From positions 89,065 to 153,064 of the forward strand of contig NZ_JAJQQP010000013.1 of assembly GCF_028994805.1 (NCBI RefSeq): a DNA stretch of 64,000 nt, given 5' to 3'. The translations under genes and the position numbers were made by a program. Shown piece after piece: positions 8,195 through 15,432 of this stretch (position 1 is its first letter; each line of letters starts with the position of its first letter). The notes under the pieces were generated by a model. The model saw only the letters and a program-made list of their open reading frames with translations, was not told where the DNA came from and did not search any database. This stretch comes from Promicromonospora iranensis. GTDB taxonomy: Bacteria; Actinomycetota; Actinomycetes; Actinomycetales; Cellulomonadaceae.

Positions 8195-8875
8195 TCAGCG
8201 GATCGCGGCCATCAGCGGAAGTCGGACGGCGGGCGGCAGGGGCCCGTCGTCCGGCCGCGCGCCGATCGACCGGAGCTGCAGCGCCACGAACCGGCGCGAG
8301 GCGGCCACCGCCGACTGGCGCGACGTGGCCCGGAGGCCGGAGTTGGCCATGATCAGCGCGACGATATCGTCCAGCACGACGTCGCGCCGCAGCCCACCGG
8401 ACTCCTTGGCCCGCCGGATCAGCTCGGCCAGCGACCGCAGGGCACGGGTGCGCTCCTGAGCGAAGTCGACGGCCTGCGGGAACGCCGAGACGAACGCGGC
8501 CGTGAACCCCCGGTCCTGGGCGTGCATCACGCACACCTGCTCGATCGCCCCGCTGAGCCCGTGCCACGGGTCGGGGTCCGCGAGGCCGTCGTCGACGATC
8601 GCGGTGCAGGTCGCCATCTGCTCCCGGAACGCCTCGGTGACCAGAGCCTCCTTGGTCGGGAAACGCCGGTACAGCGTCGCGGGACCGACCTCGGCGCGGC
8701 GGGCCAGCTCGCGCATCGAGACGTCGATGCCCTCCTCCGCGAAGACCTTGCGCGCCACCTGCAGGATGCGGTCGCGGTTGTCGCGCGCGTCGGAGCGCAG
8801 CTCGTGGGTGGAGTGCGGGACAGAGGGCTGCTCGGTCGATGCTCTCGCTTCGCCGAAACGGACGGGCTGTTCCAT
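8195..8875 (-). CDS. TetR-family regulator
   Basis: A 226-residue regulator. The HTH is at about 30-75 (RDRILQVARKVFAEEGIDVSM, then ELARRAEVGPATLYRRFPTKEAL), a canonical TetR_N domain, followed by an all-helical ligand domain containing the C-terminal 'SBP/MARR-like' helices typical of the group. The first ~25 residues are a flexible extension. GATCCT lies about eight bases upstream of ATG 8875 and may be the -10 of a leaderless mRNA. It ends convergently with the PepSY gene. A tiny frame starts divergently at 8921. The target is unknown. Confidence 0.9.
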   Translation of the reverse strand: MEQPVRFGEARASTEQPSVPHSTHELRSDARDNRDRILQVARKVFAEEGIDVSMRELARRAEVGPATLYRRFPTKEALVTEAFREQMATCTAIVDDGLADPDPWHGLSGAIEQVCVMHAQDRGFTAAFVSAFPQAVDFAQERTRALRSLAELIRRAKESGGLRRDVVLDDIVALIMANSGLRATSRQSAVAASRRFVALQLRSIGARPDDGPLPPAVRLPLMAAIR

Positions 8876-8920
8876 GTGAACAGGATCGCGCGGCAGCGGC
8901 CGTGTTGCGACACTCGGACG

Positions 8921-9085
8921 ATGCACATCAACGCCCTGGCCACGCTGCCCGCCGTCTGGCAACAGCTGAACGCCGGCCCGATCGCCCAGGCCTTCACCAC
9001 CACGAGCACCCTGCTGGGCGCCGCCGCCCTCGGCTTCCCCGGTCAGCTCGTCGAGGTCGACCCGACGGCGGCGCTCGCGGACTGA
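8921..9085 (+). CDS. Possible small protein (54 residues)
   Basis: ATG 8921 opens a 54-codon frame (MHINALATLPAVW...) with a hydrophobic centre and acidic end. It sits alone between the divergent TetR gene and the 3' end of the alcohol dehydrogenase. No ribosome binding site is clear and no family was recognised. It may be a real small gene controlled by the TetR protein or chance in GC-rich DNA. Confidence 0.3.
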   Translation: MHINALATLPAVWQQLNAGPIAQAFTTTSTLLGAAALGFPGQLVEVDPTAALAD

Positions 9086-9116
9086 CCGGCGTCGGCCCGT
9101 CCGCCGCGGTGCGCCG

Positions 9117-10139
9117 TCAGTTCTGCAGCAGCACCTTGATCGCGCGCCGCTCGTCCATCGCGCGGTACGCCTCGGCCACCTCGGACAGCGGCAGCGTGAG
9201 GTCGAAGACCTTGCCCGGGTCGATCTCGCGCTTCCACACCAGGTCCAGCAGGTGCGGGAGGTAGGCGCGCACGGGGGCGACGCCCCCGCGGATGCCCTTG
9301 TTGCCCCAGAAGAGGGTGTCGGTCGGCAGGTCCCCGTGCGGGACACCCACCAGCCCGATCGTGCCGCCGGGGCGGACGAGCTCCACCGACTGCGCGCGGG
9401 CCTCCTCGGTGCCGACGCACTCCAGGACCGCGTCCGCGCCGATACCCTCGGTCAGCTCGAGCACCTGGGCCAGCCCCTCGGCGCCGCGCTCGGCGACGAC
9501 GTGGGTCGCGCCGAACTCCTCGGCGACCTGCTGGCGGGGTGCGTGCCGGCTCATGGCGATGATCGTCGAGGCACCGAGCCGCGCCGCCGCGAGCACGCCG
9601 CTGAGCCCGACGGCGCCGTCGCCGACCACCACGACGCTCGAACCCGGCCCGACGCCGGCCGAGACCGCCGCGTGCCAGCCGGTGCACATCACGTCGGAGA
9701 GGCTCAGCAGGCTCGGGATCAGGTCGGCGTCCGGCTCGCCGGGGGTGGCGAGCAGCGTGCCGTCGGCGTTCGGGATGCGGATCTTCTCTGCCTGGCAGCC
9801 GTCGAAGCCGCCCCCGTGCAGGCAGTTGGCCTGCATGCCCTTGCGGCAGACCGCGCAGGTGTTGTCGCTGTGCAGGAACCCGCCGACGACGAAGTCGCCG
9901 ACCCCGACGGTCGTGACCGCCGCACCGACCTGCTCGACGACGCCGACGTACTCGTGCCCGATCGGCGTCGGACGCTTGACCCGTGAGACGCCCCGGTAGC
10001 GCCACAGGTCCGAGCCGCACACGCAGGAGGCGACGGTGCGGATGACGGCGTCGGTGGGTTCCACGATGACGGGATCGGCGCGCTCCTCGAAGCGGACGTC
10101 CCCGGGGCCATGAATGATTGCTCCTCGCATGCACCCCAT
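9117..10139 (-). CDS. Zinc-dependent alcohol dehydrogenase (MDR family)
   Basis: A 340-residue medium-chain dehydrogenase oxidising an alcohol with NAD(P). The catalytic zinc ligands are Cys in VCGSD and His-Glu in PIGHEYVG. The structural zinc lobe has four cysteines (TCAVC, NC, GC) around residues 95-115. The Rossmann motif is VVVVGDGAVGLSG (about 175). Substrate cannot be told. The start may be MGCMRG (10139) or the inner MRGA (10130). Members of this subgroup are often annotated as glutathione-independent formaldehyde- or threonine-dehydrogenase-like. The gene stands alone, between the TetR/small-ORF region and the QorB-like gene, and is transcribed leftward. Confidence 0.88.
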   Translation of the reverse strand: MGCMRGAIIHGPGDVRFEERADPVIVEPTDAVIRTVASCVCGSDLWRYRGVSRVKRPTPIGHEYVGVVEQVGAAVTTVGVGDFVVGGFLHSDNTCAVCRKGMQANCLHGGGFDGCQAEKIRIPNADGTLLATPGEPDADLIPSLLSLSDVMCTGWHAAVSAGVGPGSSVVVVGDGAVGLSGVLAAARLGASTIIAMSRHAPRQQVAEEFGATHVVAERGAEGLAQVLELTEGIGADAVLECVGTEEARAQSVELVRPGGTIGLVGVPHGDLPTDTLFWGNKGIRGGVAPVRAYLPHLLDLVWKREIDPGKVFDLTLPLSEVAEAYRAMDERRAIKVLLQN

Positions 10140-10226
10140 TCAACACGCAGGATCGCGGTGCCGGAGCCCCGGTGCCCGATCCGGATGGTCGGCAATTCGC
10201 CGACCACCCGGCTCCGGGGCTTCCGG

Positions 10227-11084
10227 TCAGGAGTGGGCGGCGTGGATGGCCTCGGCCAGCGGGGTGGCGGGGCGGCCGAGGAGGCGGGCCAGGTCGTCGC
10301 CGTCGGTCTCCAGGTCGCCGGCGGCGATCGACGCGTCGAGGCCCGCGACGAACCCGGCCGTGCCGGCGTCGAGCCCGTGCTGCTGCAGCTCGGCCTGGAA
10401 GTCCTCCACCGACAGGTCGCGGTAGGCCACCTTCGTCCCCGTGGCGTCGCTGATCGTCGCGGCGAGGTCGGCGAGGGTGAACGCGGGGCCGCCCAGCTCG
10501 TGGACGACCTCGTCGCCCTCGTCGGTCAGGAGTGCCGTTGCCGCCGCCGCGGCGTAGTCGGCGCGCGCGGCACCCGAGACCTTGCCGTCCCCGGCGGCTC
10601 CCACGATCTCGCCGCGCTCGAGGTACTGGTCGAGCTGTCCGGTGTAGTTCTCGGTGTACCAGCCGTTGCGGAGCAGGGTCACCGGGATGCCCGACGCGCG
10701 CAGCGCGGCCTCGGTCGCCTCGTGCTCACCCGCGAGCGGGTTGGAGGTGCTGCCCGCCTTGAGGATGCTGGTGTAGGCGATGCGCTCCACTCCGGCGGCC
10801 TTGGCGGCGTCGACCACCGCGGTGTGCTGGGGCACGCGCGCCCCGACCTCGCTGCCGGAGACGAACAGCAGGCGCTGCACGCCGGCCAGGGCCGCGGGCA
10901 GCGTCTCGGGTCGCGAGTAGTCGCCCTCACGGACCTGGACGCCGCGCCCGGCAAGATCCGCGGCCTTGCTGGGCGTGCGGACGATCGCCACGACGTCCGA
11001 GGCGGGAACGCCCCGGGACAGGAGCTCCTCGACGACAGCACGGCCGAAGGGGCCGGTCGCTCCGGTGACGGCGTAGGTGGTCAT
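10227..11084 (-). CDS. NmrA-like NAD(P)H:quinone oxidoreductase (QorB/Qor2-like)
   Basis: A 285-residue atypical short-chain protein with the NmrA/QorB start YAVTGATGPFGRAVVEELL (NADPH motif TGATGPFG). It is close to E. coli QorB in length (286). Such enzymes reduce quinones with NADPH to limit quinone stress. Start 11084 was chosen for a GGAGAG ribosome site just upstream; the in-frame ATG at 11096 is less likely. The HxlR regulator lies divergently 100 bases away, the same arrangement as qor2/qorR in Corynebacterium, where a redox-sensing DUF24 repressor controls the reductase. A direct repeat ATTGCTCAAG (11095-11114) lies in the leader. Confidence 0.85.
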   Translation of the reverse strand: MTTYAVTGATGPFGRAVVEELLSRGVPASDVVAIVRTPSKAADLAGRGVQVREGDYSRPETLPAALAGVQRLLFVSGSEVGARVPQHTAVVDAAKAAGVERIAYTSILKAGSTSNPLAGEHEATEAALRASGIPVTLLRNGWYTENYTGQLDQYLERGEIVGAAGDGKVSGAARADYAAAAATALLTDEGDEVVHELGGPAFTLADLAATISDATGTKVAYRDLSVEDFQAELQQHGLDAGTAGFVAGLDASIAAGDLETDGDDLARLLGRPATPLAEAIHAAHS

Positions 11085-11094
11085 GTCACTCTCC

Positions 11095-11114
11095 ATTGCT
11101 CAAGATTGCTCAAG
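11095..11114. repeat. Direct repeat in the qorB-like leader
   Basis: ATTGCTCAAG occurs twice in tandem (one helical turn apart) between the reductase start and its promoter. It is a candidate operator half-site pair for the HxlR protein. Confidence 0.4.
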
Positions 11115-11151
11115 TGGTTGCCAGCAGGAAGCACTAACAATTCGAAAGTAC

Positions 11152-11157
11152 ACTATA
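11152..11157 (-). promoter_or_regulatory. -10 box for the qorB-like gene
   Basis: TATAGT on the minus strand, in the AT-rich centre of the intergenic region, about 70 bases upstream of ATG 11084. Confidence 0.45.
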
Positions 11158-11173
11158 TTCCGACGGTGCGCGG

Positions 11174-11179
11174 TATCCT
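11174..11179 (+). promoter_or_regulatory. -10 box of the HxlR gene (leaderless)
   Basis: TATCCT, six bases before the GTG at 11186. Confidence 0.5.
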
Positions 11180-11185
11180 GGGTCC

Positions 11186-11638
11186 GTGAGCATCACCGAT
11201 CAGGAGTCCGCCGCCCGGGAAGCCGCCCCCGGGGGCTCCGCAACGCCGGACGCCGCTCCCGCGCAGGAGCTGGTGGCCGACGTCTTCGCGCGCGACTGCA
11301 GCTCCCGTGCCGCGTTCGAGGTCGTCACCTCGAAGTGGGCCTCGCTCGCCCTGCTCGCGCTCGGCGAGGGTGGCTACCGCTTCAACGCCCTGCGCCGGCG
11401 GGTCGAGGGGGTCAGCGAGAAGATGCTCTCCCAGACGCTGCAGGCGCTCGAACGGGACGGCATGGTGACCCGCGAGGTGGTCACGACCATCCCGCCGCGT
11501 GTCGAGTACGCGCTGACGCCGCTCGGCGAGGGCGTCGCGGAGCGGCTGCGCTCGCTCGCGGACCTGCTGGAGGCCAACGTGACCGAGGCTGCGCGGGAGT
11601 CTGCGCGGGAGTCTGCGGGGGAGTCTGCGGCGACCTAA
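11186..11638 (+). CDS. HxlR/DUF24-family redox regulator
   Basis: A 150-residue winged-helix protein. The HxlR core runs from residue 32 to 130: FARDCSSRAAFEVVTSKWAS (one Cys at the usual redox-sensing position just before the domain), FNALRRRVEGVSEKMLSQTL, and the wing and YALTPLGEG. In QorR and YodB a single Cys at this site is oxidised by quinones or diamide, releasing DNA. That fits its divergent position beside the quinone-reductase gene. The C-terminus is a 12-base minisatellite encoding an ESAR repeat. The stop overlaps the convergent ArsR gene by four bases. Confidence 0.88.
   Translation: MSITDQESAAREAAPGGSATPDAAPAQELVADVFARDCSSRAAFEVVTSKWASLALLALGEGGYRFNALRRRVEGVSEKMLSQTLQALERDGMVTREVVTTIPPRVEYALTPLGEGVAERLRSLADLLEANVTEAARESARESAGESAAT
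11590..11632 (+). repeat. 12-bp in-frame repeat at the HxlR C-terminus
   Basis: TCTGCGCGGGAG and variants repeat just over three times, encoding ESAR-ESAR-ESAG. It forms a disordered acidic/basic tail. Confidence 0.7.
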
Positions 11639-12339
11639 TGAGCGAGCGGGTCGATGCCCCAGGCCCCGCGAAGCAGGTCGTGGCCTGCGGGGGTGACGTC
11701 CAGGCCCCTGCCGGACCGGTGGCGGTTGACCCACCCGGCGTCGAGGAACCGCGTGCCGACCGCGGCGCCGAGCGCCCCCGCCAGGTGCGGCCGCCGTTCC
11801 GTCCAGTCCAGGCACGCTCGCGTCGTCGGCCGCCGCGCGGAGAGGGCGCCGTCGACGTCCACCCCGATCCCACGCAGCCCGACGGCGCCGACGTCGGTCA
11901 GGACCAGCTCGTCGCGGCCCGCGAGCCAGCCGGACCGGACCCAGGCGTCGGTGAGCGCGGTGCCGAGCCGGCCCGCGAGATGGTCGTAGCAGAACCGGGC
12001 GGCGGCCAGGTACTCCGCCCGCCGGCTGCGGCGGTATCCCGAGACCGGGGCAGCGTCGGCGACCATGCCGAGGGACTCCAGCGCCGCGGCGACCTCCGGG
12101 CCCGCGAGCGCGTAGTACCGGTGCCGTCCGCGGGTCTCGGAGATCACCAGGCCGGCGTCCACCAGGACGGACAGGTGGCCCGAGGCCGTGGACGCGCTCA
12201 CTCCCGCCGCCCCCGCCAGCTCACCCGCCGGGCGCCGGGAGCCGTCCATGAGCAGGTTCAGGAACGTCGAGCGGGCCGGGGTGGACAGTGCCCGACCCAG
12301 CGTGGTGAAGTCTCTGTCCCTGCTGAGGGGCGGGGTCAT
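11635..12339 (-). CDS. ArsR-type HTH transcriptional regulator
   Basis: A 234-residue regulator. The ArsR winged helix is at the N-terminus (about 5-90: LGRALSTPARSTFLNLLMDGSRRPAGELAG, then STASGHLSVLVDAGLV and the wing RGRHRYYALAG), followed by a ~140-residue C-terminal domain seen in larger ArsR relatives. No metal-binding CXC is present, so it is not a classic metalloregulator. The start was set at 12339 because TACGGT lies exactly six bases upstream, consistent with leaderless transcription; a GTG/ATG extension upstream would cross that promoter. The ACT-domain gene is divergent, 64 bases away. Confidence 0.83.
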   Translation of the reverse strand: MTPPLSRDRDFTTLGRALSTPARSTFLNLLMDGSRRPAGELAGAAGVSASTASGHLSVLVDAGLVISETRGRHRYYALAGPEVAAALESLGMVADAAPVSGYRRSRRAEYLAAARFCYDHLAGRLGTALTDAWVRSGWLAGRDELVLTDVGAVGLRGIGVDVDGALSARRPTTRACLDWTERRPHLAGALGAAVGTRFLDAGWVNRHRSGRGLDVTPAGHDLLRGAWGIDPLAH

Positions 12340-12345
12340 GGCCCG

Positions 12346-12351
12346 ACCGTA
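12346..12351 (-). promoter_or_regulatory. -10 box of the ArsR gene (leaderless)
   Basis: TACGGT on the minus strand, six bases before ATG 12339. Confidence 0.5.
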
Positions 12352-12391
12352 CGGCCGCGACATTTCGGCGTCCACCGAAGCGTTCCCGTCC

Positions 12392-12397
12392 TACGGT
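12392..12397 (+). promoter_or_regulatory. -10 box of the ACT-domain gene (leaderless)
   Basis: TACGGT, six bases before ATG 12404. It supports use of the first ATG of the repeat array as start. Confidence 0.5.
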
Positions 12398-12403
12398 CCC
12401 GCC

Positions 12404-12478
12404 ATGACGACACGAGCGATGACGGCACGAGCGATGACGGCACGAGCGATGACGACACGAGCGATGACCGCACCACTG
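12404..12478 (+). repeat. 15-bp ATG-containing tandem repeat (x5)
   Basis: Units ATGACGACACGAGCG, with an ACG-GCA variant in the middle copies; the fifth is diverged. Each unit starts with an in-frame ATG and encodes MTTRA or MTARA at the protein N-terminus. Confidence 0.9.
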
Positions 12479-12907
12479 ATGCAGGACATCGAGGTCCACC
12501 TGCCCGACCGCCCGGGGGCGCTCGCCGACCTGGGCCAGGCCCTGGGTGAGGCGGGCGTCAGCCTGGAGGGCGGCGGCGTCTTCACCCTCGACGGCCGCGC
12601 GGTGGCGCACTACCTCGTGCACGACGGCGCCCGCGCGCTCCGGGCGGTCGGCGACGCCGGGCTCGGGCCGGCGGTGGTGCGCGACGTCGTGCTCGCGCAG
12701 CTGGACCAGGAGGTGCCCGGTCAGCTCGGCACGCTCGCGCGGCGCCTGGGCGACGCCGGCGTGAACGTGCTGGTCCAGTACAGCGACCACGCCGGCAACC
12801 TGGTCCTCCTCGTGGCCGACGAGGACGCGGCGACGTGCCGCGAGGTGGTGGCGCACTGGGGGAGCCGCGGGTTCACCGCGCACGGAGGGCGCGCAGCCGG
12901 CCGATGA
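12404..12907 (+). CDS. Two-domain ACT protein with a repeat-built N-terminus
   Basis: A 167-residue protein. Residues 1-25 are five pentapeptides of the form M-T-x-R-A (last diverged), encoded by 15-base repeats. Then come two ACT-like modules (about 27-90: IEVHLPDRPGALADLGQALGEAGVSLEG; about 100-160: VPGQLGTLARRLGDAGVNVLVQYSDHAGNLVLLV). ACT domains bind small ligands, usually amino acids, as dimers. Short stand-alone ACT proteins act as sensors or feedback subunits. The first ATG has a well-placed -10 box, yet every repeat begins with an in-frame ATG, so internal starts are possible. The 3' end overlaps the convergent SDR gene by 35 bases. Confidence 0.78.
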   Translation: MTTRAMTARAMTARAMTTRAMTAPLMQDIEVHLPDRPGALADLGQALGEAGVSLEGGGVFTLDGRAVAHYLVHDGARALRAVGDAGLGPAVVRDVVLAQLDQEVPGQLGTLARRLGDAGVNVLVQYSDHAGNLVLLVADEDAATCREVVAHWGSRGFTAHGGRAAGR

Positions 12908-13751
12908 CGGTCCAGGCGATCATGCGCACCATCCGCAGCGGGCCGTACCGGACACCGGTCGCGAACGGCGCCTCGCCCCGCAGGACCGCCTCGGCCCCGC
13001 CGTCCACGAAGTGCACCTGCCCCGTGGTGAACCCGGCGTCCGGCGACAGCAGCCAGGCGATCGCCGCGGCGACCGGCTCGACAGGACCAGGCATCCCGAG
13101 GGGCTGCGGTAGAGCGTCCTGGAGCACCCGGGCGTTCGCGGGGTCCGCGAGCACGCCGCGCCGGGCGGCCTCGGTCTCGACGATGCCCGGCGCCACCGCG
13201 TTGAGGAGGATCCCGGCACCGGCCCAGTCGTCGTCGACGGAGGTGCGGCGCAGCCACCGGTTGAGGGCGATCTTGGTCGACCGGTAGACGACTGTCCCAC
13301 GTCCCCGTGCCACCAGGGAACCGGCGATGGCTACGGCGCGGCGCTCGTCGTCGGCGAGGCACGCGTCGACGAGATCGGCATCACCCGCGGAGAGCGACGA
13401 CGAGGAGCTCACGACCACTGCGCGCGGCCGGGGCGCACGCGCCAGGTCGTCACGCAGGGTGCTCAGCAGCGCGACGGTGCTGAAGTAGTTGAGCCGGACG
13501 GCGACGTCTGCGTTCCCGCTGCCCGCCACGAGCGCGACACCGTCGATCCCCGCCGGAGCAAGGCTCCGGACCTGCTCGACGGTGGAGCCGCGGCCCTCGG
13601 GCGTGGTGAGGTCGGCCCGGACGTCAGCCGCCTCCCCGATGCCGCACCGGATGACGCGGGCGCCGCTCGCCTCGAGCCGTGTCGCGAGGACGGCGCCGAT
13701 CCCCGAGTCGGTGCCGGTCACCACATAGGTCCGGCCGGTGTGCTCCGTCAT
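12873..13751 (-). CDS. SDR-family oxidoreductase
   Basis: A 292-residue short-chain dehydrogenase. The Rossmann motif TGTDSGIG (about 12-19) is present, as are the catalytic Ser within VVVSSSSSLS and the YRSTK pair (Tyr and Lys); late in the chain APGIVETEA and GQVHFVDGG are the cofactor-side loops. Resembles bacterial 3-alpha-hydroxysteroid-dehydrogenase/carbonyl-reductase-like SDRs, whose long gap between Ser and Tyr is matched here. Substrate is unknown. A strong ribosome site (AAGGAGGAG) precedes ATG 13751. The TetR gene divergent from it, with a long operator, probably controls it. Confidence 0.87.
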   Translation of the reverse strand: MTEHTGRTYVVTGTDSGIGAVLATRLEASGARVIRCGIGEAADVRADLTTPEGRGSTVEQVRSLAPAGIDGVALVAGSGNADVAVRLNYFSTVALLSTLRDDLARAPRPRAVVVSSSSSLSAGDADLVDACLADDERRAVAIAGSLVARGRGTVVYRSTKIALNRWLRRTSVDDDWAGAGILLNAVAPGIVETEAARRGVLADPANARVLQDALPQPLGMPGPVEPVAAAIAWLLSPDAGFTTGQVHFVDGGAEAVLRGEAPFATGVRYGPLRMVRMIAWTVIGRLRALRAR

Positions 13752-13764
13752 GTCTCCTCCTTGT

Positions 13765-13830
13765 GAGCCCCCGGTGAGCCCTTGGTGAGCCCCTGGTGAG
13801 CCGGCCCTGCTGAGTCAACCCTTGCTGGGC
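13765..13830. repeat. Short direct repeats upstream of the SDR gene
   Basis: TGGTGAGCCC-like units occur three times, followed by related TTGCTGGGCC/GTGCTTGCTGG units. This leader DNA lies between the SDR start and the TetR operator. Confidence 0.5.
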
Positions 13831-13845
13831 CGGTGCTTGCTGGCG

Positions 13846-13882
13846 TGTATTGATGCACTAGTGCATCAATACACTAGTGCAT
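13846..13882. promoter_or_regulatory. Long TetR-type operator (28-bp perfect palindrome plus partial second copy)
   Basis: TGTATTGATGCACT and its exact complement AGTGCATCAATACA form a 28-bp palindrome (13846-13873). A second CACTAGTGCAT core follows at 13872-13882. It covers the presumed -35 of the TetR gene and lies upstream of the divergent SDR gene. Autorepression and control of the SDR are inferred. Confidence 0.8.
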
Positions 13883-13889
13883 CGCGCGC

Positions 13890-13895
13890 TAGGGT
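13890..13895 (+). promoter_or_regulatory. -10 box of the TetR gene (leaderless)
   Basis: TAGGGT, seven bases before ATG 13903 and directly downstream of the palindromic operator. Confidence 0.5.
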
Positions 13896-13902
13896 AGGAG
13901 CC

Positions 13903-14499
13903 ATGGGGGAGCAGACCGGAGCTCGTGCTCGACGACGGGCCGAGACGCGGGGCGCCATCGTCCGCGCGGCCACCGGCCTGTTCCGCGAGCGTGGCGTGGC
14001 CGCGACGTCGATCGACGACATCGCGGCAGGGGCGGGAATCGCACGCCGCACGTTCTTCCTGCACTTCCCGTCCAAGGAGGACGTGCTCTTCCACTATCTG
14101 GAGGGCCACGTCGGCCGGGCGGCCGAAGCCCTGGACGGCCTGCCCGCACAGGCGAGCCCTGCCCAGGGTGTCGCAGCTGTGATGGCGGTGCTGGTCGACC
14201 TCTTCGAAGACCCGACTGCCGGTACGGACGAGCTCGCCGACCTCCGTGCCGAACTGGTCACCGCGGCGCGCGGGCTGCCGGCGTCGCTCGTCGTGCGGCT
14301 GCAGCGCGCCCAGTCCGACCTGGTCGGCGCGCTCCGTCTGCGTTTCCCTGACCCCGCCGGCTGGCCGTTGATGGCGGCGCACCTCGGGGCCTGCATGGGG
14401 GCCGCGACGGCGGCGGCGGTCGCCGTCGAGCGGCCCGGGGCGCGGGCCGCCGCGATCCGGGACGCGGTCGGCCGCGCGAGCGCCGGCTTCGAGGCCTGA
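13903..14499 (+). CDS. TetR-family repressor
   Basis: A 198-residue regulator. The TetR HTH lies at about 12-58 (TRGAIVRAATGLFRERGVAATSI, DDIAAGAGIARRTFFLHFPSKEDVL), followed by a helical ligand domain of normal length. It is divergent from the SDR gene at 13751, with a 28-bp perfect palindrome between them that overlaps its own promoter. It therefore very likely represses itself and the SDR, and the SDR's substrate or a related compound is the probable inducer. The start at 13903 is fixed by the -10 box seven bases upstream. It ends 22 bases from the convergent SDR gene at 14522. Confidence 0.92.
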   Translation: MGEQTGARARRRAETRGAIVRAATGLFRERGVAATSIDDIAAGAGIARRTFFLHFPSKEDVLFHYLEGHVGRAAEALDGLPAQASPAQGVAAVMAVLVDLFEDPTAGTDELADLRAELVTAARGLPASLVVRLQRAQSDLVGALRLRFPDPAGWPLMAAHLGACMGAATAAAVAVERPGARAAAIRDAVGRASAGFEA

Positions 14500-14521
14500 C
14501 CCGGCTGGCGGAGCGCCCGCG

Positions 14522-15367
14522 TCAGCCCGCCGCGACCCCGGTCAGCTCCGCGGTGCGGTCCCACAGTCGGCGGGCGAGGTCGGCGTCGCGCGCCTGCGGG
14601 TTGACGCGCCGTGCGACGCGGCCGCGCTCGTAGTACTCACCCGACTGCCAGCCGACGCCGGGCTCGGTCTGCGCGAACCGGACCAGCTGCGCGGCGCCCC
14701 TCTCGGGCGTGGCCAGGACCAGCTTGCCGATCCGGTTCTGGTACAGGGGCCGCAAGAGGCTCGTGCTCTCCGTGCCGAAGCTCGTCGCGACGACACCCGG
14801 GTGGAATGCCGCCGACGAGAGGCCCTGGTCGTGGAAGCGCCGGTGCAGCTCGGTGGTGAACAGGATGTTCTCGAGCTTGGCCGTACCGTACGCGCGGTGC
14901 GGCGTGAAGTCCCGGTCGTGGTCGAGGTCGTCCAGGTCGAGGTGCCCGAAGAGCCGCGCGCCGGCGCTCGAGGTCTGGATGACCGAGGCGCGGCTCGCGA
15001 GGAGCTTGTCCAGGAGCAGGCCGGTCAGCAGGAACGGCGCCAGGTGGTTGACCTGGAGCGTCCGCTCGTGACCGTCGGCGGTCTTGGTGCGGTCGCCGAG
15101 GATGCCGCCCGCGTTGTTCGCCAGCACGTCGATGCGCGGATACGCGTGGTCGAGCTCGGCGGCCAGGCGGCGCACGTCCGCCAGGCGGGTGAAGTCGGCG
15201 ACGAAGTGGTCCCCGCCCACCTCGCGGGCGACCTTCGCGGTCTTCTCCGGTGAGCGCCCGACGACCGCCACGTGATGGCCCGCAGCGCTGAGCAGACGGG
15301 CCGCGGCGGCGCCGATCCCGTCGCTCGCGCCGGTGATGACGATGGTCCTGGGGAATGTGCTGTCCAT
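14522..15367 (-). CDS. SDR-family oxidoreductase (retinol-dehydrogenase-like)
   Basis: A 281-residue SDR with TGASDGIG near the N-terminus, the NNAGG motif, Ser in IQTSSAG and YGTAKLEN (catalytic Tyr/Lys). The order and the FHPGVVATSFG segment are those of the WWOX/retinol-dehydrogenase-like group, which oxidise or reduce bulky alcohols/ketones with NAD(P). The start MDSTFPRT (15367) is preferred; an upstream ATG would add a Cys-rich stretch inside the promoter. The divergent TetR gene at 15433 is its likely regulator. Confidence 0.87.
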   Translation of the reverse strand: MDSTFPRTIVITGASDGIGAAAARLLSAAGHHVAVVGRSPEKTAKVAREVGGDHFVADFTRLADVRRLAAELDHAYPRIDVLANNAGGILGDRTKTADGHERTLQVNHLAPFLLTGLLLDKLLASRASVIQTSSAGARLFGHLDLDDLDHDRDFTPHRAYGTAKLENILFTTELHRRFHDQGLSSAAFHPGVVATSFGTESTSLLRPLYQNRIGKLVLATPERGAAQLVRFAQTEPGVGWQSGEYYERGRVARRVNPQARDADLARRLWDRTAELTGVAAG

Positions 15368-15418
15368 ACGGCACAGCATGCAGCGGGTGGCACAGTGTGT
15401 CAACCGCGGCGCATCGTG

Positions 15419-15424
15419 TAACGT
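15419..15424 (+). promoter_or_regulatory. -10 box of the TetR gene at 15433
   Basis: TAACGT, eight bases before ATG 15433. GGCACAG repeats at 15370 and 15391 lie just upstream and may belong to an operator. Confidence 0.4.
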
Positions 15425-15432
15425 CCTGCCCC

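Noticed and set aside
12404..12478. CRISPR-like repeats
   Set aside because: Fifteen-base units without spacers, in coding frame; a minisatellite.
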